Assembly: GCA_032622095.1 (NCBI GenBank)
Contig: CP136061.1
Span: 137,603,587-137,667,586 of the forward strand
Length of the DNA: 64,000 nt
Source of the DNA: Siphonodentalium dalli
Lineage: Eukaryota; Mollusca; Scaphopoda; Gadilida; Siphonodentaliidae
Direction of reading: 5' to 3'
The notes under the pieces were generated by a model. That model was not told the DNA's origin, searched no databases, and was given only the letters and a program-made list of their open reading frames with translations. A program made the translations under genes and the position numbers. Positions within the stretch are counted from its first letter, which is position 1. Each line of letters opens with the position of its first letter. Below are positions 34,058 through 44,509 of the stretch, piece by piece.

Positions 34058-34967
34058 ATAGATTGTCAGTAGATAGTGCAAATGGTGGCCACTGCGAGCC
34101 GAAAAAGTAGACCGAAATTCTATGACGGATTCTATCGTATGGCCAAATACGTCAACATTGCCGCGACGCCAGGCAGGATCAAACTTAGAGTCAGTTATAC
34201 CATAGACTAAAAATCATGTATGGTTGTACGGTCGATAACACTATTCACCACGTTATGTTGTTCCATCCGACATCTCATCAGATCCGACAAATTGATTATA
34301 TCAGTGTCGATCCACCTAGTACAAACGCTATCGCATGCCAAATGGGGTGGGATGCTGAAAAATCGCAAGCCAATTTGCGCGCGATTTAGTTTGCCGTGTC
34401 CCGCGTGACTCAGCATCGCATGCGAATATCTTATACTATGTTTCGATTGTAAAATTCAAAGAAATGTAACTCTAATATACCCGTTATTTAGTAAAAAATC
34501 ATACCAAAAGAATGACACCACAAAGAGACACGTTTCAAAAACACTATAGGAAAAATCACTTTTAGGGTGGGTGGGCTTGGGGGAGGCGGACGTCACTGTC
34601 TAACCTGTTATTGAAGCGCCGCAGGCGCGTTAAGCAACGTCACCCCTTTTTCAAATTGATATCGAGGCAGTCAGGTCGCGCCAGCGACCGCTGCCGCGGG
34701 GGCCTGATGGCTCATAAAAACAACTCTATATATAAGCGCCCGCGGCTACCACTTTATAGCATCAAGGGTAGACTGAGCAAATCGAGACGGGATGCTGGTC
34801 CCGCCAAACTCTCCAGACGGCATCGACATATCAAAACGCATGCGATTCTCGCCTATCGTATCTGTATTTGGACGGGATTGTGTGCGGATGCGCTGGTCGA
34901 TCATACCATTCGGATGGTCCGTTTGCTATATCGGCCAGATTGTCAGTAGATAGTGCAAAGGGTGGCC
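34058..34967 (+). repeat. 33-bp direct repeat pair around the R4 insertion
   Basis: 'agattgtcagtagatagtgc' followed by 'aaa.ggtggccac' occurs at 34058-34090 and 34935-34967, with split R4 and the GC-rich insert between. Confidence 0.65.
34313..34895. mobile_element. GC-rich 583-bp insertion in repeat R4
   Basis: Bounded by GTCGATC at 34306-34312 and 34896-34902, splitting R4 relative to the intact copy at 31163. The base composition is unusual: GC-rich blocks such as 'gaagcgccgcaggcgcg' and 'cgctgccgcgggg'. TATATATAAG at 34727-34736 is a plausible core promoter. Weak or no TIRs. An open plus frame 34611-34949 (112 codons, Arg-rich) runs through it without a recognised domain. I cannot name the element. 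Confidence 0.5.
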
Positions 34968-35103
34968 ACACACAACTCCTTCACTGTTTGATTGAGGGTG
35001 TAATGTTGTTTCAGTCGTCAGGCCGTATCACGACAGGAACAGGTGGAATTAAATAAATACACGATGCAACTGTGAGTTTTGGACACAAAAGTTGGCAGTA
35101 TAG

Positions 35104-35634
35104 TTAAAGGCACGGGCGGCGTTCGTTGCAGAAATATTCATATTTGTTCAAATCGCCATCATCAGAAGGTATATTAAAATATATATAGTTTTGTTCATAT
35201 GCCCAACATAATCAGCGCGTAAATAGTATATTGTCGTCAAGACGTACGATGGTGTATACGTAAACAAGAACCTGCTCGTGTTAGAGAAGTTTTGCTGCTG
35301 TTTACATAACACAGCGCAATTATATTGGTTAATCACACACATATGATATAAACGCTCTTTATTATTTCAATATCAGGAAAACAGTAACAAATAACGCTCT
35401 TTATGTTTACCACATCCGGATCTAAACAAAAGCCAGGTTCTGTAACATTTTTTTGCTTTTGTTTACATAACAAAGGAAAAACATTTGACAATAACATACT
35501 GTTTATGCCATATTTCTGATTGGTATAAGAACAATGTCTGCCTATATTTTACTATTATTTCTGTTTATGGTGGTTTTTGACGGAGCTGAATATTTTAAAA
35601 CCATACCCACCGCCAACACCGCCCGTATCTTTAA
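35104..35634 (-). mobile_element. R1 element copy E (subfamily 2)
   Basis: 531 bp with TTAA at both ends. Same layout as R1 (AGGCACGGGCGGCG and AGATACGGGCGGTG ends, paired 'ataaagagcg'/'cgctcttta' motifs) but clearly diverged. Closest to copy F at 60314-60768, so there are at least two subfamilies. Confidence 0.82.
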
Positions 35635-35854
35635 ACGGGTGCAGTGACGGTGGTATAAAAATACTCATTATAAAACTACATGTAGGTTGTATCCACATTG
35701 CAAAGTTTTTCAGTTCCTTTCTAAATGGCATTTTGTTTTACTTTGGTAATGTGGTAAAAGCGAATCAACATTGCGTACATAACTGCATAACTTGTAATTG
35801 ATTTGTTGAAAAAAAAGGTAGGCTGTGCGTATTTTCGGGAGAACAGGCTGAATA

Positions 35855-36060
35855 ATGCTATTGTAAATATTTAGTTTTTCGTTGGCCATATAATCTAGTA
35901 GGTGTAAAATCGGATGAGTTGTGGATCTTTGTTTTCGGAATCCATACCTATGGTTAAAGTATTCTGCATGTGCTTTTCCATGCAATTAGTGAGTCTATTG
36001 TAAATTACATTTTCTAATATTTTGGAAAACGATTGGAGTATACTAACGGGCCTATAATGA
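35855..36060 (-). pseudogene. LINE RT fragment
   Basis: On the minus strand: 'RPVSILQSFSKILENVIYNR' (about 36050-35990), then in a shifted frame 'YGFRKQRSTTHPILHLLDYM' (about 35945-35886), the fingers/palm junction of a CR1/L2/Jockey-group RT. Truncated on both sides; downstream sequence resembles repeat R3 ('gtgcgtattttcgggagaac'). Confidence 0.8.
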
Positions 36061-36302
36061 ACTCATATTTGTTTGTTACCAGATTTATAAATTATATAGA
36101 AACTTTCATTTTATGTTGGACTATACGAGATTAATATTGATTCTTGATAATACTTTCTTGGAAGTACAAATGAAGTCCACTTTTCTGGCATATTACATGA
36201 ATTGTCAAATCGGAAACACTTTTGGTCTCATTTATTTACACTGGAAGAGCGATTTAAAAATAAAAGTTAAAATACCCAATTAAAACGAGAAAAAAAGCAT
36301 CC

Positions 36303-36715
36303 TTAAAGGTACGGTTGGCCTTGGTGGTGGGTATCCTGTGAAAATATTTCCACCCGTCAAAAACCGCCACAAACAGAAAGAACAACAAAATGTAGACAGA
36401 CTTTGTCCGTATACAAATAAGAAATATCGCATAAACAGTATGTTATTGTCATATTTTTGACCATTGTTATGTAAACAAAAGAATAAAGAGCGTTTATGCC
36501 ATTTGTGTGTGATTAGCCAGCAGCATTTGTTGTCTTCTGTAACACAATCAGGCTCTTGCTTAGGTAAAATATAGTAAATCTTTATGATAACATGCTGTTT
36601 ACGCGATGGTCATGGTATATATGCACGAAAATGTATGTGTTTTAATGTTTTTCTGTTTACGGTGATGGGAACAAATATGAATATTTTCGACAACTAAGGC
36701 CTCACGTGCCTTTAA
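36303..36715 (+). mobile_element. R1 element copy D (internal deletion)
   Basis: 413 bp with TTAA at both ends. Matches copies A-C but lacks about 90 bp around the first 'aaagagcgtt' motif, giving a natural deletion between short repeats. Confidence 0.87.
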
Positions 36716-37899
36716 AAAGATCCCCAAGCATAAATAGTCCATTATTCAACATTTTTCATCTTGCTTATGGGTGTTTACAATTTATTTGATACAGCTGATA
36801 ATTTTGCAATTATATTATTTACACAGATAAAAACAAGTGTCATATGACCACGCATGGCGCTAATTATGTCAAATTCCTTTGCCTGGGAAGGTATTTCACA
36901 TGTAGCTTGTGTGTTTTTAATTTTAGATCGAGTCAAGTGACCAATTTTAAATATGAATCCCCGCAGCAAAAGTTAGAGTTGCAAATATTTCTGGGTATGA
37001 CTTGTGTGGTATTGCAAACAATACATATTTACCTGGGGGTCGGCTTGGAATTTGTTCCATTAGAAAGTTGGTGTATTTATTTTTTAATTTCAAAACTAGG
37101 TCAAGTATTGTAATTCCAGAAAAAAAATTCTCAAAAATAAATTAATAGCAAAAATTGGCAATTTACCAAGCCCATCCGCCAGCTAAATGCTATGTCTGTT
37201 TAATGATATGGCTGCTTTAGTTCCCAGACAACTGCTTCATATATAACTTTTGCTGCGGAGATTTGCATGGAAATCCCCATTCAATATTGATGACTTGACC
37301 CCCCCCCCCCCTTAAGATGACGATCGTAATGGACTCTTTTGGGAGGCCACGTCACACGGCGGTGGCATATAGTGTTTCACATATGAGCCAAGGACAAGTC
37401 TATCGTCAAATGAAAACGTCTTCTCTCGTAAAATTTGTTTAAAAAAATTGACAACCTACACTATTGAAAAAAATGATTCTAGCCTCGGGAATCGGCACCT
37501 TGTGATCCATGTATGTCCAGTGATCTTAAGGTCACATCAGAAAAGGCCTGTGCTGTGGGGACGTTTAATATTCCGAAAGAACCTTGCATGGCCATCAACA
37601 TAAAATGCCATATCGCAAACAGCAGTTTTAATTGAACCGCATATACGTCTTGAGATGGCCATTATTTGCTCGAGAAAAGATGTGCTTGGAAATCCTAAAA
37701 TTTGCCACATTGATTGCCCAAAATTTGCAGATTTCTTGACATTCAAGACAAACTGCAACTCACAGATTAATTCGTAGGCAGCAGCATCAAAGAACCCACC
37801 ACATAAATAGACGAAAGGTCAGCCGACCACAGTGTCCCCCGAAAACGTGGCAAGTCGATGCCGCTTTGTTAAAGAAATTAAAAACAAATGTTGAAATGT
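36716..37899. other. 1.2-kb spacer
   Basis: No gene recognised. A C-tract lies at 37300-37310. Frames at 36844-37113 and 37537-37758 lack motifs. Confidence 0.35.
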
Positions 37900-38800
37900 T
37901 CCAAGTCGAACAATACTCTGAAGTTTCAAATATCTACGATCAAAAGTGTAGGAGGAGTTGATTACACCATGAAGGTACCCTCATATTCTAAGTCGAAAGG
38001 GTTAATAACTCCGTAAAAAAAAAAAATCCGTCGTCTATATACATGTTGCACATCTCCAATATCTGGGTAACAATACTCTGAAGTTTCAAATATCTACGGT
38101 CAAAACTGTAGAAGGAGTTGACTACACCATGAAAGTACCCTCATACAGAGAATTATTAAAAAAATGTTGAAATGTTCTAAGTCGAAAGGGTTAATAATTC
38201 CGTAAAAAAATATTTTTCCGTCATCTATACATGTTGCACATCTCCAATATGTGGGTAACAATACTATGAAGTTTCAAATATCTACGGTCAAAACTGTAGA
38301 AGGAGTTGATTACACCATGAAGGTAACCTCATACATAAAATTTATAAAAAATGTGGAAATTTTCTAAGTCGAAAAGGGTTAATAACTCTGTCAAAAAAAA
38401 ACAATTTCCGTCATCTATATACATGTTGTACATCTTCAATATATGGGCAACAATATTCTGAAGTTCCAAATCTCTAAGATGAAAACTGTAGGAGGAGTTG
38501 ATTACACCATGAAGGTACCCGTCGTACTGAAAATTATAAAAAATGTTGAAATTTTCTAAGTCGAAAAGGGTTAATAACTCCGTCAAAAAATAATTTTTCC
38601 GTCATCTATAGACATGGTGCATATCTTCAATATATGGGTAACAATATTCTGAAGTTTCAAATCTCTGGGATGAAATATGTAGGAGGAGATGATTACACCA
38701 TGAAGGTACTCAAAAGTGTGACGGACGGCTGGACGGACGAACGAACGGACGGGCAGAGCCCGTTTCTATAGTCCCCCGAAAATTGATTTTTCGGGGGACA
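37900..38800 (+). repeat. Pearl/HINE-like array 2, about 160-193-bp units
   Basis: 'gattacaccatgaaggta' marks recur at 37965, 38125, 38312, 38505 and 38697. Other landmarks are 'gtcgaaaagggttaataactc' and 'gaagtttcaaat.tct'. A (GGAC/GAAC)n tract ends the array at 38715-38752, followed by a perfect hairpin at 38771-38799 (GTCCCCCGAAAA arms, TTGAT loop). Same architecture as 542-1562 with different sequence. Confidence 0.8.
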
Positions 38801-38802
38801 AT

Positions 38803-39002
38803 ACTATTAGCAATGCCCTGTTTGCCGGCACTACACACAAAAGAAATGACTATGATGAATCTGATATCATTAAAAATAATGGCGCGTGTGCCCTTGAAAT
38901 CTCTTAGCGTCAATGACGGGATATACCAAATATAATATTAGCATTGCCCTATTTGCGGGCACTACATAAAAATTAAATGACTAAGATGCATCTGATATCA
39001 TT
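38803..39002 (+). repeat. Two-copy tandem repeat, about 128 bp
   Basis: 'atattagcaatgccctgttt' and '..atcatta' segments occur at 38803-38873 and 38928-39002; the phrase 'gtgcccttgaaatc.cttagc' between them also occurs at 45402-45425, after the array there. Confidence 0.65.
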
Positions 39003-39099
39003 AACAGGGGGTACGCATCTAAGATGCTATGTCGAGTTTATTGGCAGTCGAAAAAAACTTCTGCCAATAACTTGGCAATAAGGCCCACACAAGGCCCAA

Positions 39100-39250
39100 A
39101 AAGTCGGACAAACCTGGTTTTCGAACTCGTCTGAGATATTATTGCAATAGAATTATATACCAAATATAAATTGAATGATTGGTTAATATATCATAGAGTT
39201 ATCGCGCTAACGGTGATAAAATTGCAAAAAATTGACAAAGTAAGACCCCT
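39100..39250 (+). repeat. Single pearl/HINE unit abutting the helicase
   Basis: Carries 'gacaaacctggttttcgaac', the 'gaactcgtc' block and 'gttatcgcgctaacggtga', the same landmarks as the array at 44510-45230. It ends about 15 bp before the C-terminal end of the helicase relic. Confidence 0.8.
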
Positions 39251-39264
39251 AACGCCGGGGAATT

Positions 39265-40395
39265 TTATTTTTGACAAACCTGAAATATCTTGTCCAACTG
39301 CGTGGATCGACTGATTGCCACGTAAACTAAGTGTGCAGCTGAGAATTCCTCGAAAGAAATTACAACTTCTGGGAGGGTAGCGCCCTGAGCCTTATGTATG
39401 GTCATGCCGAAGCATGGTCTAACAGGGCATTGCTTCCTAGTTGCCATCACTCCTTTGTCTCCAACAAGCTGAAATTCTTTGGCAACTTTCATCAGAGGAA
39501 CCCAACTGGAACTCAGGTTTTTTCCATAGAGGTGTCTCAACTTCTGATTTTGTTTTAGTCCCACAACATCGCTGTCAAATTGCATCCAAATTACATTCAC
39601 AGGTCCACTGGTTGTCTGCACTGTTGAAAAATACTTCAGGACACATGTTGCACCATTAACTAAGCCGTCTTCTGTATCAAGGTTATGAGGCAGCATAAAT
39701 AGTGCATCAATTTTAAGATGGAGTCGATATGAAAGGTTCTGTGTGAATTTTGAAGGATATTCCTTTAAGTCTTTAAGAAGTCTATCTTTATTTTCATTTG
39801 AAATTTGTCCTCTAAGGAAGTCCTCAGCAACAAATTTCTTGACTCAGTATGTGACAGTCCAAGGACGTGTTCATTGTAACTATCAACCATTCTGTTGGAG
39901 AAAAACAAGTGAGGAACAGCAGGAGAAGAAAAGACATTAGATATTTCCCTTGTTTTCAGCACATTAATGTCTGACTGTATGTACTCATTCTCTGATAATG
40001 TTGAGCATTTCAGCATAATCAATGTCTTTTTGGCGCATAATTTTGTTGAGTCAACCCAAACGCAAGTAGCCATATCAGTGTATGGACCATGGGGTGTCGT
40101 GAATATCCACCTATCACAAACAGGTTTCAACTGAAACAGATCTCCAACAAAGAGGACAGATACCCCACCAAACAGCTTTTGTGAATCAAAAATGTCCTGC
40201 AGTCTCTGATTGATATAATTCAACATAAAAGTGCCGACCATTGAGATTTCATCTATTATCAAGAGCCGGAGATTTAGAAATAATGTCCTCGGTGTGTTAG
40301 GACGACCATATGAAAGTGTTTTGTAGTTTCGAACAGACTCTGGTCTAATTGTGACAATGAGCTCCGTTGCGAACTTGAGAGTTTCATAACTTCCT
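39265..40395 (-). pseudogene. PIF1-like helicase (Helitron/Helentron type), truncated
   Basis: Minus-strand helicase relic in two frames. The first (40395-39765) holds the Walker B box LLIIDEISMVG and motif III VGDLFQLKPV. The second (from about 39765 to 39265) holds 'MLPHNLDTEDGLVNGAT', 'GMTIHKAQGATLPEV' and the terminal VYVAISRSTQLDKIF box. A frameshift near 39765 separates them, although 'KEYPSKFTQNLSYRLHLKID' keeps coding across it. The Walker A/P-loop half and any Rep domain are missing upstream. PIF1-family helicases of this size and ending are the helicase half of Helitron/Helentron RepHel proteins; the adjacent HINE unit favours Helentron. A host PIF1 pseudogene is the alternative. 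Confidence 0.85.
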
Positions 40396-40681
40396 CTTCA
40401 AATTCGAAAGTCTGGGCCTGGGAACGTTTGAGCTGCTGCTTTATGAGATATATTTCCTTCTGTGCAGATTGAAGCTTCTTTCGTTGTTCTGCTTCCTTCG
40501 AATTCATATGGTCCGCTGACATATCAATCGAGTCGGTGGCTTTCACAGCTTGAGTGAAGGCAGTATCAATTGAATATGACACGGCTCTCAACCGAGCAAA
40601 AATTCTCGCGATCTGGAGAGTTTTGCTCTTTGTGTTGTGATAATTATCCATATTTCTGAAAGCGAAGTAAGCATGGTACAT
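40274..40681 (-). CDS. Hypothetical coiled-coil frame upstream of the helicase
   Basis: A 135-codon minus-strand frame, overlapping the helicase start in another frame. The middle (residues about 60-115) is rich in Glu/Lys/Gln/Leu with heptad-like spacing (QRKKLQSAQKEIYLIKQQLK), predicting a coiled coil. I recognise no family. It may be a fused or upstream part of the same element's protein after a frameshift, or a chance frame. No promoter or splice evidence. Confidence 0.3.
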   Translation of the reverse strand: MYHAYFAFRNMDNYHNTKSKTLQIARIFARLRAVSYSIDTAFTQAVKATDSIDMSADHMNSKEAEQRKKLQSAQKEIYLIKQQLKRSQAQTFEFEEEVMKLSSSQRSSLSQLDQSLFETTKHFHMVVLTHRGHYF

Positions 40682-40733
40682 GTATATACATATTTTAGTT
40701 TCTCAATATTACCCATGAACCAAGTAGACTGTA

Positions 40734-40848
40734 GAGTCCTGCAAATATCAGATATAATTCGACTTGAATATCAAGCAGTACAACATATTGACTTTGAACG
40801 TTGACTAAACTTTGATCGACTAGAATAATCAAGTATTTGCAGGACCCT
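40734..40848. repeat. Short inverted repeat 'gtcctgcaaata'
   Basis: 'gtcctgcaaata' at about 40737 and its complement at about 40833-40846 bracket a 90-bp AT-rich interior; possible relic MITE. Confidence 0.5.
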
Positions 40849-41084
40849 AGCACCAAGTGAAAAAAGCTAAGATAGTAAAAAGAAGAAAGGATTAGTGAAC
40901 ACCATATCCATAGGAGTGTCATGAGAAAAGATCAATATAAAATGGCACTATCCGTTTGTAGTTAATAATTTAGGAGTGTTAAGTGGGCCAAAATAACACG
41001 TTTGTATTATATAACCATATTCGGATATCGTATAATAGCTGATATACAGCGCGTTAAATATCCACAATTTCGACTTTTAGTTTA

Positions 41085-41590
41085 AACAGTATTTATTTTT
41101 CCCTCTATGGACATTCAGATAAATAATTACAATAGATACAAATTTAGAAGAAAAATGGGATTAGGCAACAAGCCATAGGCTTATTTGAAGCCCTCTCCCT
41201 TGACAATGGCACAGCCCTACTTGACTGCAAGTCAAGTAGGGGTAAATAATAGAGGCATAAAAAAGATCCATAGAAAGAAGAAATATGAGGTGGAGGCGAG
41301 ACAAAGGGACAGAAGATAATGTCAGAATTTTAGAGAGAAGGTCAGAGTACAGAGTGTGAGGTGTAATTATATATCTGAACATGCATATAATTAATTTCAA
41401 ATAAACCAAAAAGATATATAATAACACATTTCAAGGAAATAAAAAGTATTTATACATAATTTGTGATTGGAAAAATAACCATGTGAACATCTGCAGTGGT
41501 CCATCGACCCGACGACCCACGTTGGAGAGACAAATAGCATCTCGGTTTATGATGTACCATGCAAGTTCAATATTGCAATTTTGGAACAGC
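41085..41590 (-). other. LINE C 3' UTR
   Basis: Continues after the stop codon on the minus strand. It holds a pyrimidine-rich stretch, the motif 'ataagcctatggcttgttgcctaatccc' shape (hairpin-like agcctatggct), and an AATAAA-containing end 'gaaaaataaatactgtttaa' near 41085. The same tail type occurs on the plus strand at 45640-45990 and 50954-51242. Confidence 0.75.
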
Positions 41591-42847
41591 TTAAGAGAAG
41601 AATCGTTGAAAGCGATTACTGGTTATTATAAATTTCTGAGCTGCCATGAAGATTTTTTTATTAGTTTCATAGGATAATTCATCAGATCCCCATAGTAATA
41701 ATTCACTAGTTATTGTTACATCAGATAGGGTATTAAGAAGTTCTTCTCTGTGTGAGGTATATTGAGCGCATTCCAGAAAAAAATGTCTAGCAGTTTCAAT
41801 GCAACCACACATGCAATAAGGCAAGTCTTTGAGGTGGTTATCTTTTAGATCGCTGTTAAGATTGCTACATCTTAATCTCAGCCTGGTGTGGTAAATTTGA
41901 GCTGTCCTAGAATAGCTGGTAAAGTAGTATTTAGGCTTTAATATATCAGGTTTAAGATTGCGTTTGAAATCGCCTATTGAAGTTGCTTCTTTAACAGAGT
42001 CTGGGAGTACATTCCACGAACGGACAGACGACGGAAGAAAGGATTGCATATAGTAATCATTATTACTATCAGGGGGGCGTTTCATTGTATTTCTAGTGTT
42101 GTGGTCATGTAGTGAGTTACTTTCTGGGGGTACCATATTACTAATATAAGGTGGTGCCCTACCGGTTTTCATTTTGAAGAATTGGATCAATTTATGCTGC
42201 TTGCGTCTATCGTCAAGATATTCCCACCCGGCCTCATCTATCAACTTGGCATTACTAACACTTCGGGTTGCACCGGTAACTATTCTCGCCATTTCATATT
42301 GGATGTCTTCAATATCATCTCGTAAGTAGTCTGGACAATTATCCCAAACGGGGGAGGCATATTCTAAAATTGGTCGAATGAAAGTGAAATAAAAATTTTC
42401 GAGAGACTTTCTGCTCAGCCTATATTTAAAACGTTTGATCATATTTAATTTTTTCCAGGCTTTCTCGGTTATTGAATTAATGTGTGTATTCCAAGTGCCA
42501 CGATCGTCAAAGGTTAAACCTAAATGTTTATGCGCTTGCACATCAGTGATTATGGAATTTCCCATAAATAAAATGGGGTGAAACGGTTGATCATTCTTGC
42601 GCGAAACTAGTAGTGTTTCAGTCTTGAGAGGATTAAATTTAACAAGCCATTTTACAGACCAACTGACTATCGTTTCAATATCTCGGTTGATTATACCAGC
42701 GGCTATATTAGGATTTTCAACCGTAAGAAAGATAGAGGTGTCATCAGCAAAAAGATGAATGTTGCACACGAGATTTTCAGTTATGTCATTTATATATATT
42801 AAGACTTTTGGTGGGACAGTAAAATTCAAATCGAAAGTAAACGTCAC
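41591..42847 (-). CDS. LINE C: open RT palm-to-C-terminus frame (418 aa)
   Basis: Largest intact coding frame in the window. Begins within RT motif D-E territory: 'LIYINDITENLVCNIHLFAD' with the catalytic FADDTSIF at about residues 32-39. A thumb region follows (FNPLKTETLLVSRK, KHLGLTFDDRGTW, RPILEYASPVWDNCPDYL). A C-terminal zinc-knuckle-like motif (CMCGCIETARHFFLEC) lies at about 350-365, and the frame ends at 41591. The 5' part (endonuclease and first RT half) is absent. 'VPPKVLIYIN' suggests a small deletion replacing the usual VPQGS...L segment. No stop or frameshift in 418 codons implies a recent insertion. A typical CR1/L2-group LINE; exact clade inferred. No translation is expected from this truncated copy. 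Confidence 0.88.
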   Translation of the reverse strand: MTFTFDLNFTVPPKVLIYINDITENLVCNIHLFADDTSIFLTVENPNIAAGIINRDIETIVSWSVKWLVKFNPLKTETLLVSRKNDQPFHPILFMGNSIITDVQAHKHLGLTFDDRGTWNTHINSITEKAWKKLNMIKRFKYRLSRKSLENFYFTFIRPILEYASPVWDNCPDYLRDDIEDIQYEMARIVTGATRSVSNAKLIDEAGWEYLDDRRKQHKLIQFFKMKTGRAPPYISNMVPPESNSLHDHNTRNTMKRPPDSNNDYYMQSFLPSSVRSWNVLPDSVKEATSIGDFKRNLKPDILKPKYYFTSYSRTAQIYHTRLRLRCSNLNSDLKDNHLKDLPYCMCGCIETARHFFLECAQYTSHREELLNTLSDVTITSELLLWGSDELSYETNKKIFMAAQKFIITSNRFQRFFS

Positions 42848-43139
42848 AACATAAAGAGCGTTTAAGGATCAATGCCGTTACAAATGCATGGGCTCCGCTA
42901 AAGCACATGTATGCGGAGGAGGAAAAATGGGAGAACGTAGGTTGCGTGTTTTACGTATGTATCAGTTTTATTGGCCGTCACCACCACGATACATCGAAGG
43001 GACATAATAACAGCTATCCAACGATGTATAATACCCCAACTTAGTAATTTTATGATTATGAACAGATAGTGCCATTTTAAAGAAGTAAAAGGCTACTAAA
43101 CGGTATAGTCATAGCAGGGTTACAAATCTCTCTAAAAAT
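42848..43139. other. Spacer
   Basis: Begins with 'aacataaagagcgttt', a fragment like the internal R1 motif; otherwise no feature. Confidence 0.35.
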
Positions 43140-43799
43140 GAGGTATGAACATCAGAAGCCATCACCATAGCAGGGATACAAAACATCAGAAAGCTGAAGC
43201 CATATCATTCAGAAGCCATCACCATAGCAGGGTTACAAAACATCATAAAGCTGACGCCATATCATAGCAGGGATACAAAACCGTCTAAGAAGGGGTGCTG
43301 AAAATCAGGAGCGCTATAAACATCAGAAGTGTAATCTACAAAAAGGTTTCATGCGGAGTGCTATAATCAGATGTGTAATCTACAAAAAAGTTTCATGCGG
43401 AGTGCTATAAACACCAGAAGTGTAAGTTACACAGTGTTTAAATTAATGTTTCCGAATTTACCCAATGCAATTACATATAAAACCGTCTAAGAAGGAGTGC
43501 TGAAATTCAGGAGCGCTATAAACATCAGAAGTGTAAGCTACAAAAAGGTTTCACGCGGAGTGCTATAAACACCAGAAGTGTAAGTTACAAAAAAAGTTTC
43601 ATGCATCCGTACATTTAGGAATGTCCGATGGTAGAGGATACTGCTGGTGAGGCTGAGATTCCACAAAAAGGTTTCACGCGGAGTGCTATAAACATCAGAA
43701 GTGTAAGTTACAAAAAAAGTTTCATGCATCCGTACATTTAGGAATGTCCGATGGTAGATGATACTGCTGGTGAGGCTGAGATTCCACTGGGACATGTAT
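43140..43799 (+). repeat. Complex tandem repeats incl. in-frame 123-bp duplication
   Basis: Block 1 (43150-43280) repeats 'catagcagggatacaaaaca'. Block 2 (43290-43799) repeats 'ataaacatcagaagtgtaag' and 'gtttcatgcggagtgctata'. The last two units (43541-43663 and 43664-43786) are 123 bp each, nearly identical, so an 85-codon minus frame repeats a 41-residue segment. The repeat explains the frame; no gene function is implied. Confidence 0.75.
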
Positions 43800-44509
43800 C
43801 TGTAAAATTAAAAGAGCTGGATATTTAAAATGGTTATTGGCCATGGAAAGACTGGCAATGAAAATTTTCTCAAATTTCGTTTTTACAGATGTGTTGACTG
43901 AAAATTTTAATAACGATGTTGACGTGTCTACTATAGAAATGATTATTAGTACATGTAAAAATTTCTGAGTATTTTGAAATTCAACACATCGATTATAGAC
44001 AGTCCTGTTCATGTTACCAGCGCCCACGAGGAGGGAAACCAATAGCAACCTGCTCCATCAGAAATATAATATGAAGTTCTATCTCTTACACATGTTCCAA
44101 AAAGTTTCTAAAATTGCATACAGTGTTTAAATTAATATTTCCGATTTACCCAATGCAATTACATATGTTCAAATTAGAGTGTATAACGGGTTATAAAAGT
44201 TTCTGAATTTCCGAATATTGAACATATGTAATAGATTGAATGGATATGTTCAATGTTCTAAAAGTTTCGATTGAATGGAGCAGCTTACTCGCGCCATGTA
44301 ATACTTTTCAATGTATTCGAATACAAGAACATTTCTGGGTATTTAATAGAATCGAATAAAAGACAATTTTGGTATTTGAATAAAGTAAATTGGTACTCAC
44401 CCAGCAAAATTTCAGCCCAACCAAATTTCGAACAGTAGGTGCACAGGTGTTGAAATTGTTTAATATTTCATTGAGTTATGCATAGCAGTTAACTCCTGAA
44501 AAAATATTC
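43800..44509. other. Spacer before array 3
   Basis: AT-rich. 'gtttaaattaat.tttccga.' plus 'tttacccaatgcaattacat' (about 44125-44165) also occurs at 43437-43480. No gene recognised; a 108-codon minus frame (43722-44048) has no motif. Confidence 0.35.

Noticed and set aside
34611-34949. Possible histone-like or rRNA fragment because of GC-richness and Arg-rich frame
   Set aside because: No histone or 5S/18S motif could be matched; kept only as an anomalous insertion.
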